DNA of 6,574 bases from positions 1 to 6,574 of the forward strand of contig JAZMZH010000003.1 in assembly GCA_045585875.1 (NCBI GenBank). The letters run 5' to 3'. This DNA is from JAVBQJ01 sp045585875. GTDB lineage: Bacteria; Verrucomicrobiota; Lentisphaeria; Victivallales; Victivallaceae. Under the pieces are notes generated by a model, which saw nothing but the letters and a program-made list of their open reading frames with translations, was not told where the DNA came from and ran no database searches. This document shows, piece after piece, positions 1 to 6,227 of the stretch (position 1 is the first letter of the stretch; each line of letters opens with the position of its first letter). A program made the translations under genes and the position numbers.

Positions 1-618
1 GGCAGCCGCTGCTGTTTCGATCACACCTGGTACGGCAATGAGGAGAAATACCGCGCCGCCGCCGCCCGCGACCTGGAGAGACTGCTCCCGGCCGCGGAAC
101 GGTCCCATGTGGTCCTCGCGGTGGAAAATCTCCAGTGCGGCCCCTCGTGCGACGCTTTTGAGGCCATGCGCCTCGTCAAACGCTTCCCCTCCCCCTGGCT
201 CGGCCTCTGTTTCGACACGGGGCACGCCAATCTCCTGGAGCCGAAACCGGGACGGGAGGTCCGTAAAATGGCGGGATACATCCTGGAGGCATGGCGGCCG
301 GGAGAGCCCGACTTCACCCCCGGCATCGCGGAATTCATGGCTCCGGAGATCGTCACCGTGCACATTCACGACAATGACGCCCTGGACGACCGCCATGCGC
401 CGCCGGGCGGTTTCGGAGCGGACGGCATTGACTGGAATCGTCTGGCCGGAGTGCTCGGCCGCGCGCCGCGCCTGATCTCCCTCCAGAGCGAAGTGGACAA
501 CACCGAAGAGCGCATGCCGATCCTGGGCGAAATCCAGGCACGCATCCTCGAATTCGGCCGGGAATGTGCGGAGGCCGCAGGCTCCGGGACCCGAAAAAAG
601 GGAGAAACCATCCCATGA
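1..618 (+). CDS. Sugar phosphate isomerase/epimerase-like TIM-barrel protein (partial, N-terminus missing)
   Basis: The frame is open from the first base, so the gene starts left of the window; 205 residues and the stop are visible. Family members usually have about 270-290 residues, so roughly a quarter is missing. The sequence reads as the C-terminal part of a xylose-isomerase-like TIM barrel (AP endonuclease 2 superfamily). Likely metal or substrate residues, numbered from the first visible codon, are Glu42 in VENL, Asp72 and His75 in CFDTGHAN, His121/His123 in VHIHDND, His132 in the RHAPPGG loop followed by GIDW, and Glu164 in LQSEVDN. In this family such residues bind a divalent metal for sugar or inositol-derivative isomerisation or epimerisation. 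The true substrate cannot be told. The last four bases overlap the next gene's start (ATGA), which points to one operon with the phosphatase. Family call firm, function inferred. Confidence 0.88.
   Translation, partial: GSRCCFDHTWYGNEEKYRAAAARDLERLLPAAERSHVVLAVENLQCGPSCDAFEAMRLVKRFPSPWLGLCFDTGHANLLEPKPGREVRKMAGYILEAWRPGEPDFTPGIAEFMAPEIVTVHIHDNDALDDRHAPPGGFGADGIDWNRLAGVLGRAPRLISLQSEVDNTEERMPILGEIQARILEFGRECAEAAGSGTRKKGETIP
599..604 (+). promoter_or_regulatory. Ribosome binding site of the histidine phosphatase gene
   Basis: AGGGAG lies 10 nt before the ATG at 615, inside the end of the upstream coding sequence. It supports 615 as the start over an in-frame GTG at 564. That GTG would add 17 residues before the usual short lead-in to the RHG motif. 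Confidence 0.6.
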
Positions 619-1262
619 GCATCTGCACGGATTTCACCCTGATCCGCCACGGCGAAACACTGGAAAATCTGGCCGGAATCCTTCAGGGCCAGGGCGTCGG
701 CCGCCTTTCCGAAAACGGTCTGCGGCAGGCCCGGTGCGCGGCGCTCCGTCTGGCGGACGAACACTTCGACCGCATATACTCCAGCGATCTGCCCCGCGCC
801 ATGGAGACCGCCGCCGTGATCGGAGAAGAGCTCGGGGTCGCGCCGATCCCCTGCCCCGGTCTCCGCGAATGGCATCTGGGGGAACTGGAAGGGCGGTCCT
901 GCGAGGAAAATGTTCAGCAATACCCGGAGATCATGCGCTCTTTTCAATACGAGCCCGAAGAGGACATCCCGGTGCCGGGGGGCGAATCCCGGGCGGAATT
1001 TTATTCCCGCGTCGCCGCCGCCCTTGAGGAACTGCTCCGCGGCAATCCCGGACGCCGTCTGCTGCTGGTGAGCCACGGAGGGACGATGCGGGCGATATTC
1101 CGTCATGTGGCGGGGCCGATCCGGCCCGGCGCGATGATCCCGGTGACCGACAACGCATCCTTCAGCCGGTTTCAGAACCGGGACGGCGTCTGGCAGCTCC
1201 GCTCTTGGAATGACACGTCGCACCTGAAAGGCGTTTCCGTCCGCGAGTGCGTGACCTTTTAG
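615..1262 (+). CDS. Histidine phosphatase family protein (phosphoglycerate mutase-like)
   Basis: This 215-residue protein has the full active site of the histidine phosphatase (branch 1) superfamily. Its nucleophile is His12 in LIRHGET, Arg61 lies in SSDLPRAMETA, the probable acid is Glu85 in LREWHLGELEG, and the second histidine is His154 in VSHGGTMR. The length and the RHGET start are typical of small soluble phosphatases such as alpha-ribazole phosphatase (CobC-like) or broad sugar-phosphate phosphatases. The reaction goes through a phosphohistidine and removes phosphate from a small metabolite in the cytoplasm. No cobalamin genes are nearby, so a cobC name is not justified. The start overlaps the stop of the TIM-barrel gene (ATGA), so the two are probably translationally coupled and may act on related sugar phosphates. 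The stop overlaps the stop of the convergent deacetylase gene. Family is certain, substrate unknown. Confidence 0.93.
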   Translation: MSICTDFTLIRHGETLENLAGILQGQGVGRLSENGLRQARCAALRLADEHFDRIYSSDLPRAMETAAVIGEELGVAPIPCPGLREWHLGELEGRSCEENVQQYPEIMRSFQYEPEEDIPVPGGESRAEFYSRVAAALEELLRGNPGRRLLLVSHGGTMRAIFRHVAGPIRPGAMIPVTDNASFSRFQNRDGVWQLRSWNDTSHLKGVSVRECVTF

Positions 1263-2737
1263 CCCCGCCGGGCAGTGCATTCTTCCCAATACTGCCGGAG
1301 GCTGAGCACCCGAAATCCATGCTCCTTCAGGTATTCGCAATAGCGGGCGAAAAGCTCCGGAGCGAGATTGCACCAGGGATGCACCAATTCCGGCACTCCG
1401 TGAAAGAGAAACACCGGCGCCGTCCCCTCGGGGATATTGGCGAGCGTCCGGTAAAAGGTCAGTAGTGAATCCCCCGAGAGCGAGATCGACGGCACCTGCA
1501 TGGGATCGTGCGCGCCGACCCGCCAGCACTCGGCGACGGTGGTCCGGGCGATCCGGATGCCCTTGCGCTTCAGTACCGGCGCCATGGCCGGGACGAAAGG
1601 CCCGCCGGGGTAGGCGAAGCTCACCTGCGGTTCGCGGATGCCGCACTCCTCCCGGAGGAAGCGCTCCATGGCTTCCAATTCCCGCAGGCAGGCGGCCTCG
1701 TCCAATGCGGACATGTCCGGATGGGTCATGGTGTGATTTCCGATTTCAAACCCCCGGGCGTGCAGATCGGCGATCTCCTCCGGTGTCATCAGCGTCGCGC
1801 CGTGCTCCCGCCGCCACTCTTCGCTGAAGCGGGTGATGAAAAATGTCGCGTTGAATCCGTACTTTTCCAGCAGCGGCGCCGCGAAATCATAATGATTTTT
1901 CACGCAGTCGTCAAAGGTGAACACCACCGTTTTCTCCGGATAATTCCGCGCCGGGATCGGAAAAGCGCACTCCTCCCGGAGGAAATCCAGCGCGTCGTCC
2001 GGCCACCGGGAAATATCGCATCTGCCGTGCCCCATCTGCATGCCGTGCGGCCCGGTGGGGAAGAGATGCAGCGAAGCCTTCACCCCGGCGCGGTTCAGCG
2101 CCCCGACCATCCGCACGCTGCCGCGGTAATCCACGATCTCGTCGGTCAAGGTATGCCAGCAGTAAGCCGGGGAGGATGCGGGGGTGACCTGTTCGTCCAG
2201 AGCGAATTCGCCGGCGAGTTCGTCGAAACGCTTTCCCAGCAGGTTGACGCCGCTGGCCGGGTGGGAGTATTCGGCAAAGGAGATCACCGGATAAGCGAGA
2301 AGCATGGCGTCGGATTTGCCGCTGACGCCGGAGTACTCGTCCGGCGGATCGGGGAATTTCCCGTCCAGTACGCCCGTGCACCCGGCCAGATGCGCCCCGG
2401 CGGAGAATCCGCATACCGCCACCTTGTCCGGGAGGATCGCGAACTCCTCCGCGCGGCTCCGGATGATCCGGATCGCCCGTCTGGCGTCCCGCAGCGGCCA
2501 GAAGGGATCGGCGGGCATCACCCGGTAGTGGAGCACAAAGGCGTTGAATCCCATGTCGCGGAACTTTTCCGCGATGGGGCGGCCCTCGGTCTCCTCGCAG
2601 ACGCATCCGTAGCCGCCGCCGGGGATGACCAGCATCGCCGGACGGACGACGCCGTCGCCGTGCAGATAACAGTAGAGACCGCACTCCGGGAGGTCCGGAT
2701 GCCAGAGGGGGATGCGTTCGCCGTCGGCAAAATTCAT
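1259..2737 (-). CDS. Two-domain carbohydrate esterase (alpha/beta hydrolase) - polysaccharide deacetylase (NodB) fusion
   Basis: The protein has 492 residues in two parts. Residues 1-257 form an alpha/beta hydrolase of the acetyl-esterase/BD-FAE type, with oxyanion loop PGGGY (39-43), nucleophile Ser112 in GFSAGAH, probable Asp199 in WHTLTDEIV and His231 in GPHGM. Residues 270-488 form a NodB-homology deacetylase (carbohydrate esterase 4-like). Its motifs are TFDD (Asp276 general base, Asp277 metal), metal ligands His335 and His339 in GNHTMTH, FAYPGG (374-379) and LFHG with His446. Both active sites look intact. The N-terminus has no signal peptide or membrane segment, and an in-frame stop at 2756-2758 leaves no room for one. 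A cytoplasmic enzyme removing O- and N-acyl groups from imported saccharides is therefore the best inference. It is the second gene after fhs, with a 13-nt gap. Domain calls are firm; the substrate is unknown. Confidence 0.93.
   Translation of the reverse strand: MNFADGERIPLWHPDLPECGLYCYLHGDGVVRPAMLVIPGGGYGCVCEETEGRPIAEKFRDMGFNAFVLHYRVMPADPFWPLRDARRAIRIIRSRAEEFAILPDKVAVCGFSAGAHLAGCTGVLDGKFPDPPDEYSGVSGKSDAMLLAYPVISFAEYSHPASGVNLLGKRFDELAGEFALDEQVTPASSPAYCWHTLTDEIVDYRGSVRMVGALNRAGVKASLHLFPTGPHGMQMGHGRCDISRWPDDALDFLREECAFPIPARNYPEKTVVFTFDDCVKNHYDFAAPLLEKYGFNATFFITRFSEEWRREHGATLMTPEEIADLHARGFEIGNHTMTHPDMSALDEAACLRELEAMERFLREECGIREPQVSFAYPGGPFVPAMAPVLKRKGIRIARTTVAECWRVGAHDPMQVPSISLSGDSLLTFYRTLANIPEGTAPVFLFHGVPELVHPWCNLAPELFARYCEYLKEHGFRVLSLRQYWEECTARRG
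1643..1660. repeat. 18-bp direct repeat, copy 1
   Basis: This is an exact copy of 1967-1984, 324 bp away (108 codons, in frame). On the coding minus strand both copies encode FLREEC, here residues 360-365 in the deacetylase half of the fusion protein. Each copy holds a near-palindrome, TCCTCC-C-GGAGGA. It may be chance in GC-rich coding DNA. Confidence 0.7.
1967..1984. repeat. 18-bp direct repeat, copy 2
   Basis: Exact second copy of the repeat at 1643-1660. It encodes FLREEC at residues 252-257, the end of the hydrolase half just before the linker to the deacetylase domain. Confidence 0.7.
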
Positions 2738-2745
2738 TTCGTCAA

Positions 2746-2751
2746 TCCTTT
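2746..2751 (-). promoter_or_regulatory. Ribosome binding site of the esterase-deacetylase, fused to the fhs stop codon
   Basis: On the minus strand AAAGGA lies 8 nt before the ATG at 2737, and its first A is the last base of the fhs TGA stop (2753-2751). A ribosome ending fhs would sit on this site. That suggests coupled translation of the two genes from one transcript. Confidence 0.7.
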
Positions 2752-4397
2752 CAGTTCATTCCGATGACCGCGCCGTCGCGGAAATCCATCTCCAAAGCCA
2801 TGGGATGCGCGGGCAGTCCGGGCATGGTCATCACCGAACCGGTGCGGACGATCATGAAACCGGCTCCCGCGGCGACCTCCAGATCCGTGATGTGGATCAG
2901 CTCGGGGTCCTCCGAGCCGTCGTTGAGGGCGTAAGGGGTTTTGGCGATGCAGACCGGCAGTTTGCCGTAGGGGCCGCCGGAAAGTTTTTTAAGTTTCTCC
3001 AGCGCCGTCGGGGAGAACTCCACTTTGGAGACCTCGTAGAATTTGCGGCAGATGGTGCGGATGCTTTTCTCCAATCCCTCCTCCGGATCGCAGGAGCGGA
3101 ATTCCACGCCGTCGGCCGCGGGCGTTTCGGCGATCCGTGCAGCCACCAGCCGGGCCAGCGCTTCGCCTCCGGCATCCCCGTCCCGATAGGAGGTCACGAC
3201 GGCGAAATCGATCCCGTCGGCCCGGCAAAGCTCCTCGAAGAGCGCGACCTCCGCCGCCGAATCCGTGTGAAAGTGATTCAGCGCCGCGCACACCGGCACC
3301 GGCCGGGAGAAGTTGGTCCGCATGTGCCGGACATGGATTCTGAGGTTCTCGAAACCGCGCCGGAGGGCCTCGGGATCTTCGCGCTTCAGAGTTTCGGCCG
3401 CCGCGCCGCCGTGCATTTTCAGCGCCCGAACGGTGGCCACGATGACGATGGCGTCGGGGGCGATGCCCGCGGCCCGGCACTTGATGTCGGCGAATTTCTC
3501 GGCGCCGAGATCCGCGCCGAAGCCGGCCTCGGTCACCACGATTTCCGCGTAACGCATGGCCATGAGAGTGGCGGTCACGGAGTTGCATCCGTGGGCGATG
3601 TTGGCGAAAGGCCCCCCGTGAATCAACGCCGGGGTATGGTAGAGCGTCTGCACCAGATTCGGCTTCATCGCGTCCTTGAGCATCATCATCACCGAACCGG
3701 TGACGCCCAGATCCCCGACGGTGACCTCCCCTCCGGAGGAATTCAAACCTACGATGATGCGCTCCAGCCGCCGCCGGAGATCGTCGGGGTCCGAGGCCAG
3801 ACAGAGCACGGCCATGATCTCCGAAGCCACGGTGAGGCGAAAGGATTCGCTCCTCCCCTCCCCGTTCCGTCCGAGGGTGATGTGGCGCAGGGCGCGGTCA
3901 TTCATGTCGATGCAGCGGTGGAAAAGCACCTCCCGAATATCCAGGGCGTTGCCGTAGTGGATATGATTGTCGATGCAGGCGCAGATCAGATTGTTGGCGG
4001 AGGTGACGGCGTGCATGTCGCCGGTGAAGTGGAGATTGATGTCCTCCATGGGGACGACCTGGGCGAGACCGCCGCCGGTGGCGCCGCCCTTTTTCCCGAA
4101 AACCGGGCCGAGAGAGGGTTCGCGCAGCGCGATGGCGGCTTTCATGCCGATGCGGTTCAGACCGTCGCCGAGGGCGATGGTGCAGGTGGTCTTGCCCTCT
4201 CCGGCGGGGGTGGGATTGATGGCGCTCACCAGCACCAGCCGGGCGGAGGGGCGGCGGCCCCGGGCGGCCTCCAGGGCGATTTTCGCCTTGTCGCGGCCGT
4301 AAGGCTCGACGAACTCCGGGGCTATGCCCAGAGCGGCGGCGATCTCCGAAATATTTTTTTTGCTGGCGTTCTGCGCGATTTCCGAATCACTATTCAT
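2751..4397 (-). CDS. fhs: Formate--tetrahydrofolate ligase
   Basis: The enzyme makes 10-formyl-tetrahydrofolate from formate, ATP and tetrahydrofolate in the cytoplasm. It feeds one-carbon metabolism, or the methyl branch of the Wood-Ljungdahl pathway in acetogens. From the start chosen here it has 548 residues, close to the usual 550-560, and both ends are complete. Visible marks are the ATP loop TPAGEGKTT (63-71), the family signature GKKGGATGGGLAQVVPMED (101-119), VATVRALKMHGG (320-331) and TMPGLP (524-529). The ATG at 4397 gives the family-typical opening MNSDSEIAQ and has GGATGG 4 nt before it. An ATG at 4421 would add eight residues (556 in all), with only a G-run ahead of it and a leader of about 15 nt from the predicted promoter. 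It heads an operon with the esterase-deacetylase. No other folate or acetogenesis gene is in view, so acetogenesis cannot be claimed. Confidence 0.97.
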   Translation of the reverse strand: MNSDSEIAQNASKKNISEIAAALGIAPEFVEPYGRDKAKIALEAARGRRPSARLVLVSAINPTPAGEGKTTCTIALGDGLNRIGMKAAIALREPSLGPVFGKKGGATGGGLAQVVPMEDINLHFTGDMHAVTSANNLICACIDNHIHYGNALDIREVLFHRCIDMNDRALRHITLGRNGEGRSESFRLTVASEIMAVLCLASDPDDLRRRLERIIVGLNSSGGEVTVGDLGVTGSVMMMLKDAMKPNLVQTLYHTPALIHGGPFANIAHGCNSVTATLMAMRYAEIVVTEAGFGADLGAEKFADIKCRAAGIAPDAIVIVATVRALKMHGGAAAETLKREDPEALRRGFENLRIHVRHMRTNFSRPVPVCAALNHFHTDSAAEVALFEELCRADGIDFAVVTSYRDGDAGGEALARLVAARIAETPAADGVEFRSCDPEEGLEKSIRTICRKFYEVSKVEFSPTALEKLKKLSGGPYGKLPVCIAKTPYALNDGSEDPELIHITDLEVAAGAGFMIVRTGSVMTMPGLPAHPMALEMDFRDGAVIGMN

Positions 4398-4443
4398 AAA
4401 TCCATCCGTTGAAATTTCCATCTGCCCCCCGAGGGATTTTTAT

Positions 4444-4472
4444 AATATACACCACGGCGGGAAATTTGGCAA
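4444..4472 (-). promoter_or_regulatory. Predicted sigma-70-type promoter of fhs
   Basis: On the minus strand TTGCCA (4472-4467) and TATATT (4449-4444) are separated by exactly 17 nt. Each hexamer has one mismatch to the consensus. Transcription should start near 4437, giving a leader of about 40 nt to the ATG at 4397. That leader is too short for a riboswitch. The site lies in an AT-rich stretch that stands out from the GC-rich coding DNA. Prediction from sequence only. Confidence 0.55.
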
Positions 4473-4535
4473 GCCGGAGGCCGCCCTCCCCGACGGGTTT
4501 TCGCGTCAAAAACGCCGTATAAAAAAGATATTGAT

Positions 4536-4563
4536 TTGAATTCGCTTATTCCGGCTGTATATT
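4536..4563 (+). promoter_or_regulatory. Predicted promoter of the rightward small ORF / MATE transcript
   Basis: TTGAAT (4536-4541) and TATATT (4558-4563) are 16 nt apart; a register shift of 1-2 nt also gives usable hexamers. The -10 box is the same as in the divergent fhs promoter. Transcription would start near 4570, about 27 nt before the small reading frame and 245 nt before the MATE start. The rest of 4398-4596 holds no gene that I can support. Confidence 0.45.
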
Positions 4564-4596
4564 AAGAATCTCGCAATTTACGGGGAAAATACGGCC

Positions 4597-4824
4597 ATGT
4601 TCTTCAGTTCACTGATTTTTCTTTTCGGATTTCCGCCGGTTTCACCGGCGGATCATTTCCTCGCGCCCGCCCCTCTGACCGATCTCCTGCTCCTGTCGGC
4701 AGCCCTCTTTTTTTATCTCCGGAGAGAGACGGTTCCTGCGCCGGCGCGGGCCGCGGCGGAAGTTCCGGGGCTGCTCCCGGCCCGATCCCCGAAAGCGGCG
4801 AAGGGAGGCGCGGCATGTCCTTAA
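4597..4824 (+). CDS. Small reading frame before the MATE gene; possible remnant of a second MATE protein or a coupled leader peptide
   Basis: The frame has 75 codons with an ATG, a weak ribosome site (CGGGG about 12 nt upstream) and a 10-nt overlap with the MATE start. Residues 1-12 and about 27-42 are hydrophobic, ending in FFYLRRE; the tail is rich in Ala, Pro and basic residues with no recognisable domain. The stretch ADHFLAPAPLTDLLLL resembles the last helix of MepA-like MATE exporters, whose C-termini typically read like a D-G-x-W-x-A-x-P-x-x-D-L-L pattern. The spacing between the Asp and the P-L-T-D-L-L block fits. The rest of such a protein is absent: the frame is closed by a stop at 4537-4539, and the DNA before 4597 looks non-coding. 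It may thus be a degenerate MATE 3' end, a short leader peptide coupling translation to the MATE gene, or untranslated leader. The resemblance is by eye only. Confidence 0.4.
   Translation: MFFSSLIFLFGFPPVSPADHFLAPAPLTDLLLLSAALFFYLRRETVPAPARAAAEVPGLLPARSPKAAKGGAACP
4632..4652 (+). other. GC-rich perfect hairpin in the MATE leader
   Basis: TCCGCCGGT and ACCGGCGGA form a perfect 9-bp stem around a 3-nt loop (TTC). It lies about 60 nt after the predicted transcription start and inside the small reading frame. No T-tract follows on either strand, so it is not a standard terminator. It could be a regulatory RNA structure or chance. Confidence 0.5.
4802..4808 (+). promoter_or_regulatory. Ribosome binding site of the MATE gene
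   Basis: AGGGAGG lies 6 nt before the ATG at 4815, an ideal spacing, and is the strongest ribosome site in the window. It sits inside the end of the small reading frame and fixes the MATE start at 4815. Confidence 0.85.
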
Positions 4825-6227
4825 GGAATTCGAAAAACGTCTCCGGGGGGAGTTTCGCGGAGGTTTTCCGCATCGCCCTGCCCCTGATCCTCTCCAACTC
4901 CTGTCATGCCGTCAACATGTTCACCGACCGGCTGATGCTGACCCATTTTTCCCGGGAGGCGGTGGCGGCGGCCTTTACCGGAGGACTGACCAATTTCACC
5001 ATCTCCTGCATCTTCGTGGGCACCATCGGCTACACCGGAACTTTTGTCGCCCAGTACGAGGGCGCCGGCCGCCGGGACCGGATCGGCAGCGCCGTCTGGC
5101 AGGGGATATGGTTGTCGGTGTTCGGAGGACTGCTCCTGCTCACCGGGCTCTTCTGGGCGCGGCCGATGTTTGAACTGTTCGGCCACGATCCGGCGGTGAC
5201 GGAACAGGAGACGACCTATTTTCAGATCCTCTGCCGGGGCGGCATCGTCTATCTGCTGATCGGCGCGGTTTCCAGCTTCTGGACCGGCCGGGGGAAAACC
5301 GCGCTGGTGCTGGCGGTTTCCTTCATCATCACTCTCTTCAATCTGCCGCTGAACTACATTTTCATCTTCGGCAAGCTCGGTCTGCGCCCCATGGGCATCG
5401 CCGGAGCGGCCTGGGGGACGGTGCTGTCGGCGCTCATCGGTCTGGTGATCTATTTCGCGCTCTTCTTCTCGCCGGAAGCCAGGAGGAACTTCGCCACCGG
5501 CAGGGCGGCGGTGGATTCCGAACTGCTCCGGCGCATGATCCATTACGGACTGCCCAACGGCATCCAGCTGGCGCTGGATCTGCTGGCCTTCAACACCTTC
5601 AGCCTGCTTCTCGGCTGTTACGGAGTGGCGGTGCACGAAGCCTCCAGCATCGCCTTCGGCATCAACAACATCGCCTTTTGCCCGATCATCGGCATCGGCA
5701 TGACCGTATCCATCCTCGCCGGTCAGGGAGTCGGCGCCGGAAACATCCCCTTTGCGAGAAAGTCTCTGCGAAACGGGATGATCATCGTCATGGTCTACAC
5801 CCTCATCATGATCCTGCTCTTCACCGTGTTTCAGCGCATGGTGCTGGCCCCCTTCGTCAGAAGCGGCGATCCGGAACAGGCGGAAGCCATCCGGATGGCC
5901 GGCATCATGCTCTGCTTCATCAGTTTTTACCTGCTCTTCGACGGGGTCAACATCACCGTCTCCAACGCGCTGCGCGGGGCCGGAGACACCCGGTTCCCCA
6001 TGTGGACGATCACCGTGGTGGGGCTGCTGGGCTTCGCCGCGCCCTGCCTCCTGCTGTATTTCATGAAACAGCCCTGGTGGTCGCTGTGGCTCGCCCTGGT
6101 GGCGGAGGTCATCCTCCTGAGCGTGATCTTCTCCCTGCGCTATCTGGGCGGGAAATGGACGCGGATGCGGGTCATCGAGGAGGCTGCGGTCATCGACGCG
6201 GAAGAGTTTCGCGGCGGCGGTGAATGA
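4815..6227 (+). CDS. MATE family efflux transporter (NorM-like)
   Basis: This is an inner-membrane exporter of the multidrug and toxic compound extrusion family, which drives solutes out by Na+ or H+ antiport. It has 470 residues, the usual family length. About twelve membrane segments can be traced, roughly at 17-35, 54-76, 93-113, 134-155, 163-186, 195-218, 245-268, 280-303, 318-340, 360-382, 395-416 and 422-443. Family motifs are visible in both halves: TGTFVAQYEGAGRRDRIG (74-91) after helix 2, GRGKTALVLAVSF followed by NLPLNYIFIFG, ILAGQGVGAGN (300-310), and NALRGAGDTRFPMW (384-397). The substrate cannot be read from the sequence; the neighbours do not suggest one. It probably shares a transcript with the small frame before it. 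The last 38 nt overlap the convergent gene on the other strand. The soluble tail after residue 445 is acidic and short. Family certain, substrate unknown. Confidence 0.96.
   Translation: MSLRNSKNVSGGSFAEVFRIALPLILSNSCHAVNMFTDRLMLTHFSREAVAAAFTGGLTNFTISCIFVGTIGYTGTFVAQYEGAGRRDRIGSAVWQGIWLSVFGGLLLLTGLFWARPMFELFGHDPAVTEQETTYFQILCRGGIVYLLIGAVSSFWTGRGKTALVLAVSFIITLFNLPLNYIFIFGKLGLRPMGIAGAAWGTVLSALIGLVIYFALFFSPEARRNFATGRAAVDSELLRRMIHYGLPNGIQLALDLLAFNTFSLLLGCYGVAVHEASSIAFGINNIAFCPIIGIGMTVSILAGQGVGAGNIPFARKSLRNGMIIVMVYTLIMILLFTVFQRMVLAPFVRSGDPEQAEAIRMAGIMLCFISFYLLFDGVNITVSNALRGAGDTRFPMWTITVVGLLGFAAPCLLLYFMKQPWWSLWLALVAEVILLSVIFSLRYLGGKWTRMRVIEEAAVIDAEEFRGGGE

Noticed and set aside
1271..1296. Inverted repeat GGCAGT / ACTGCC near the convergent gene ends, as a terminator
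   Set aside because: The stem is only 6 bp with a 14-nt loop, no T-tract follows on either strand, and it lies in coding sequence.
1508..2767. A 419-codon open frame on the plus strand opposite the esterase-deacetylase gene
   Set aside because: The translation has no recognisable domain and is rich in Arg, Gly, His and Ala. It is the expected antisense shadow of a GC-rich gene whose real protein has two complete active sites.
2712..4412. A 566-codon open frame on the plus strand opposite fhs
   Set aside because: Antisense of an unmistakable formate-tetrahydrofolate ligase; composition is biased and no motif is seen.
4398..4421. Longer fhs start at the ATG at 4421
   Set aside because: It adds eight residues not typical of the family, has only a G-run before it, and leaves a leader of about 15 nt from the predicted promoter. 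It remains possible.
4398..4437. A riboswitch in front of fhs
   Set aside because: The predicted leader is only about 40 nt and shows no known fold.
4476..4489. Short GGAGG / CCTCC hairpin upstream of fhs, as a regulatory element
   Set aside because: Five base pairs with a 4-nt loop and no further support; expected by chance in this composition.
4604..4897. A 97-codon minus-strand frame opposite the small frame and the MATE start
   Set aside because: No ribosome site or family resemblance, and it runs across the strong MATE ribosome site and start on the other strand.
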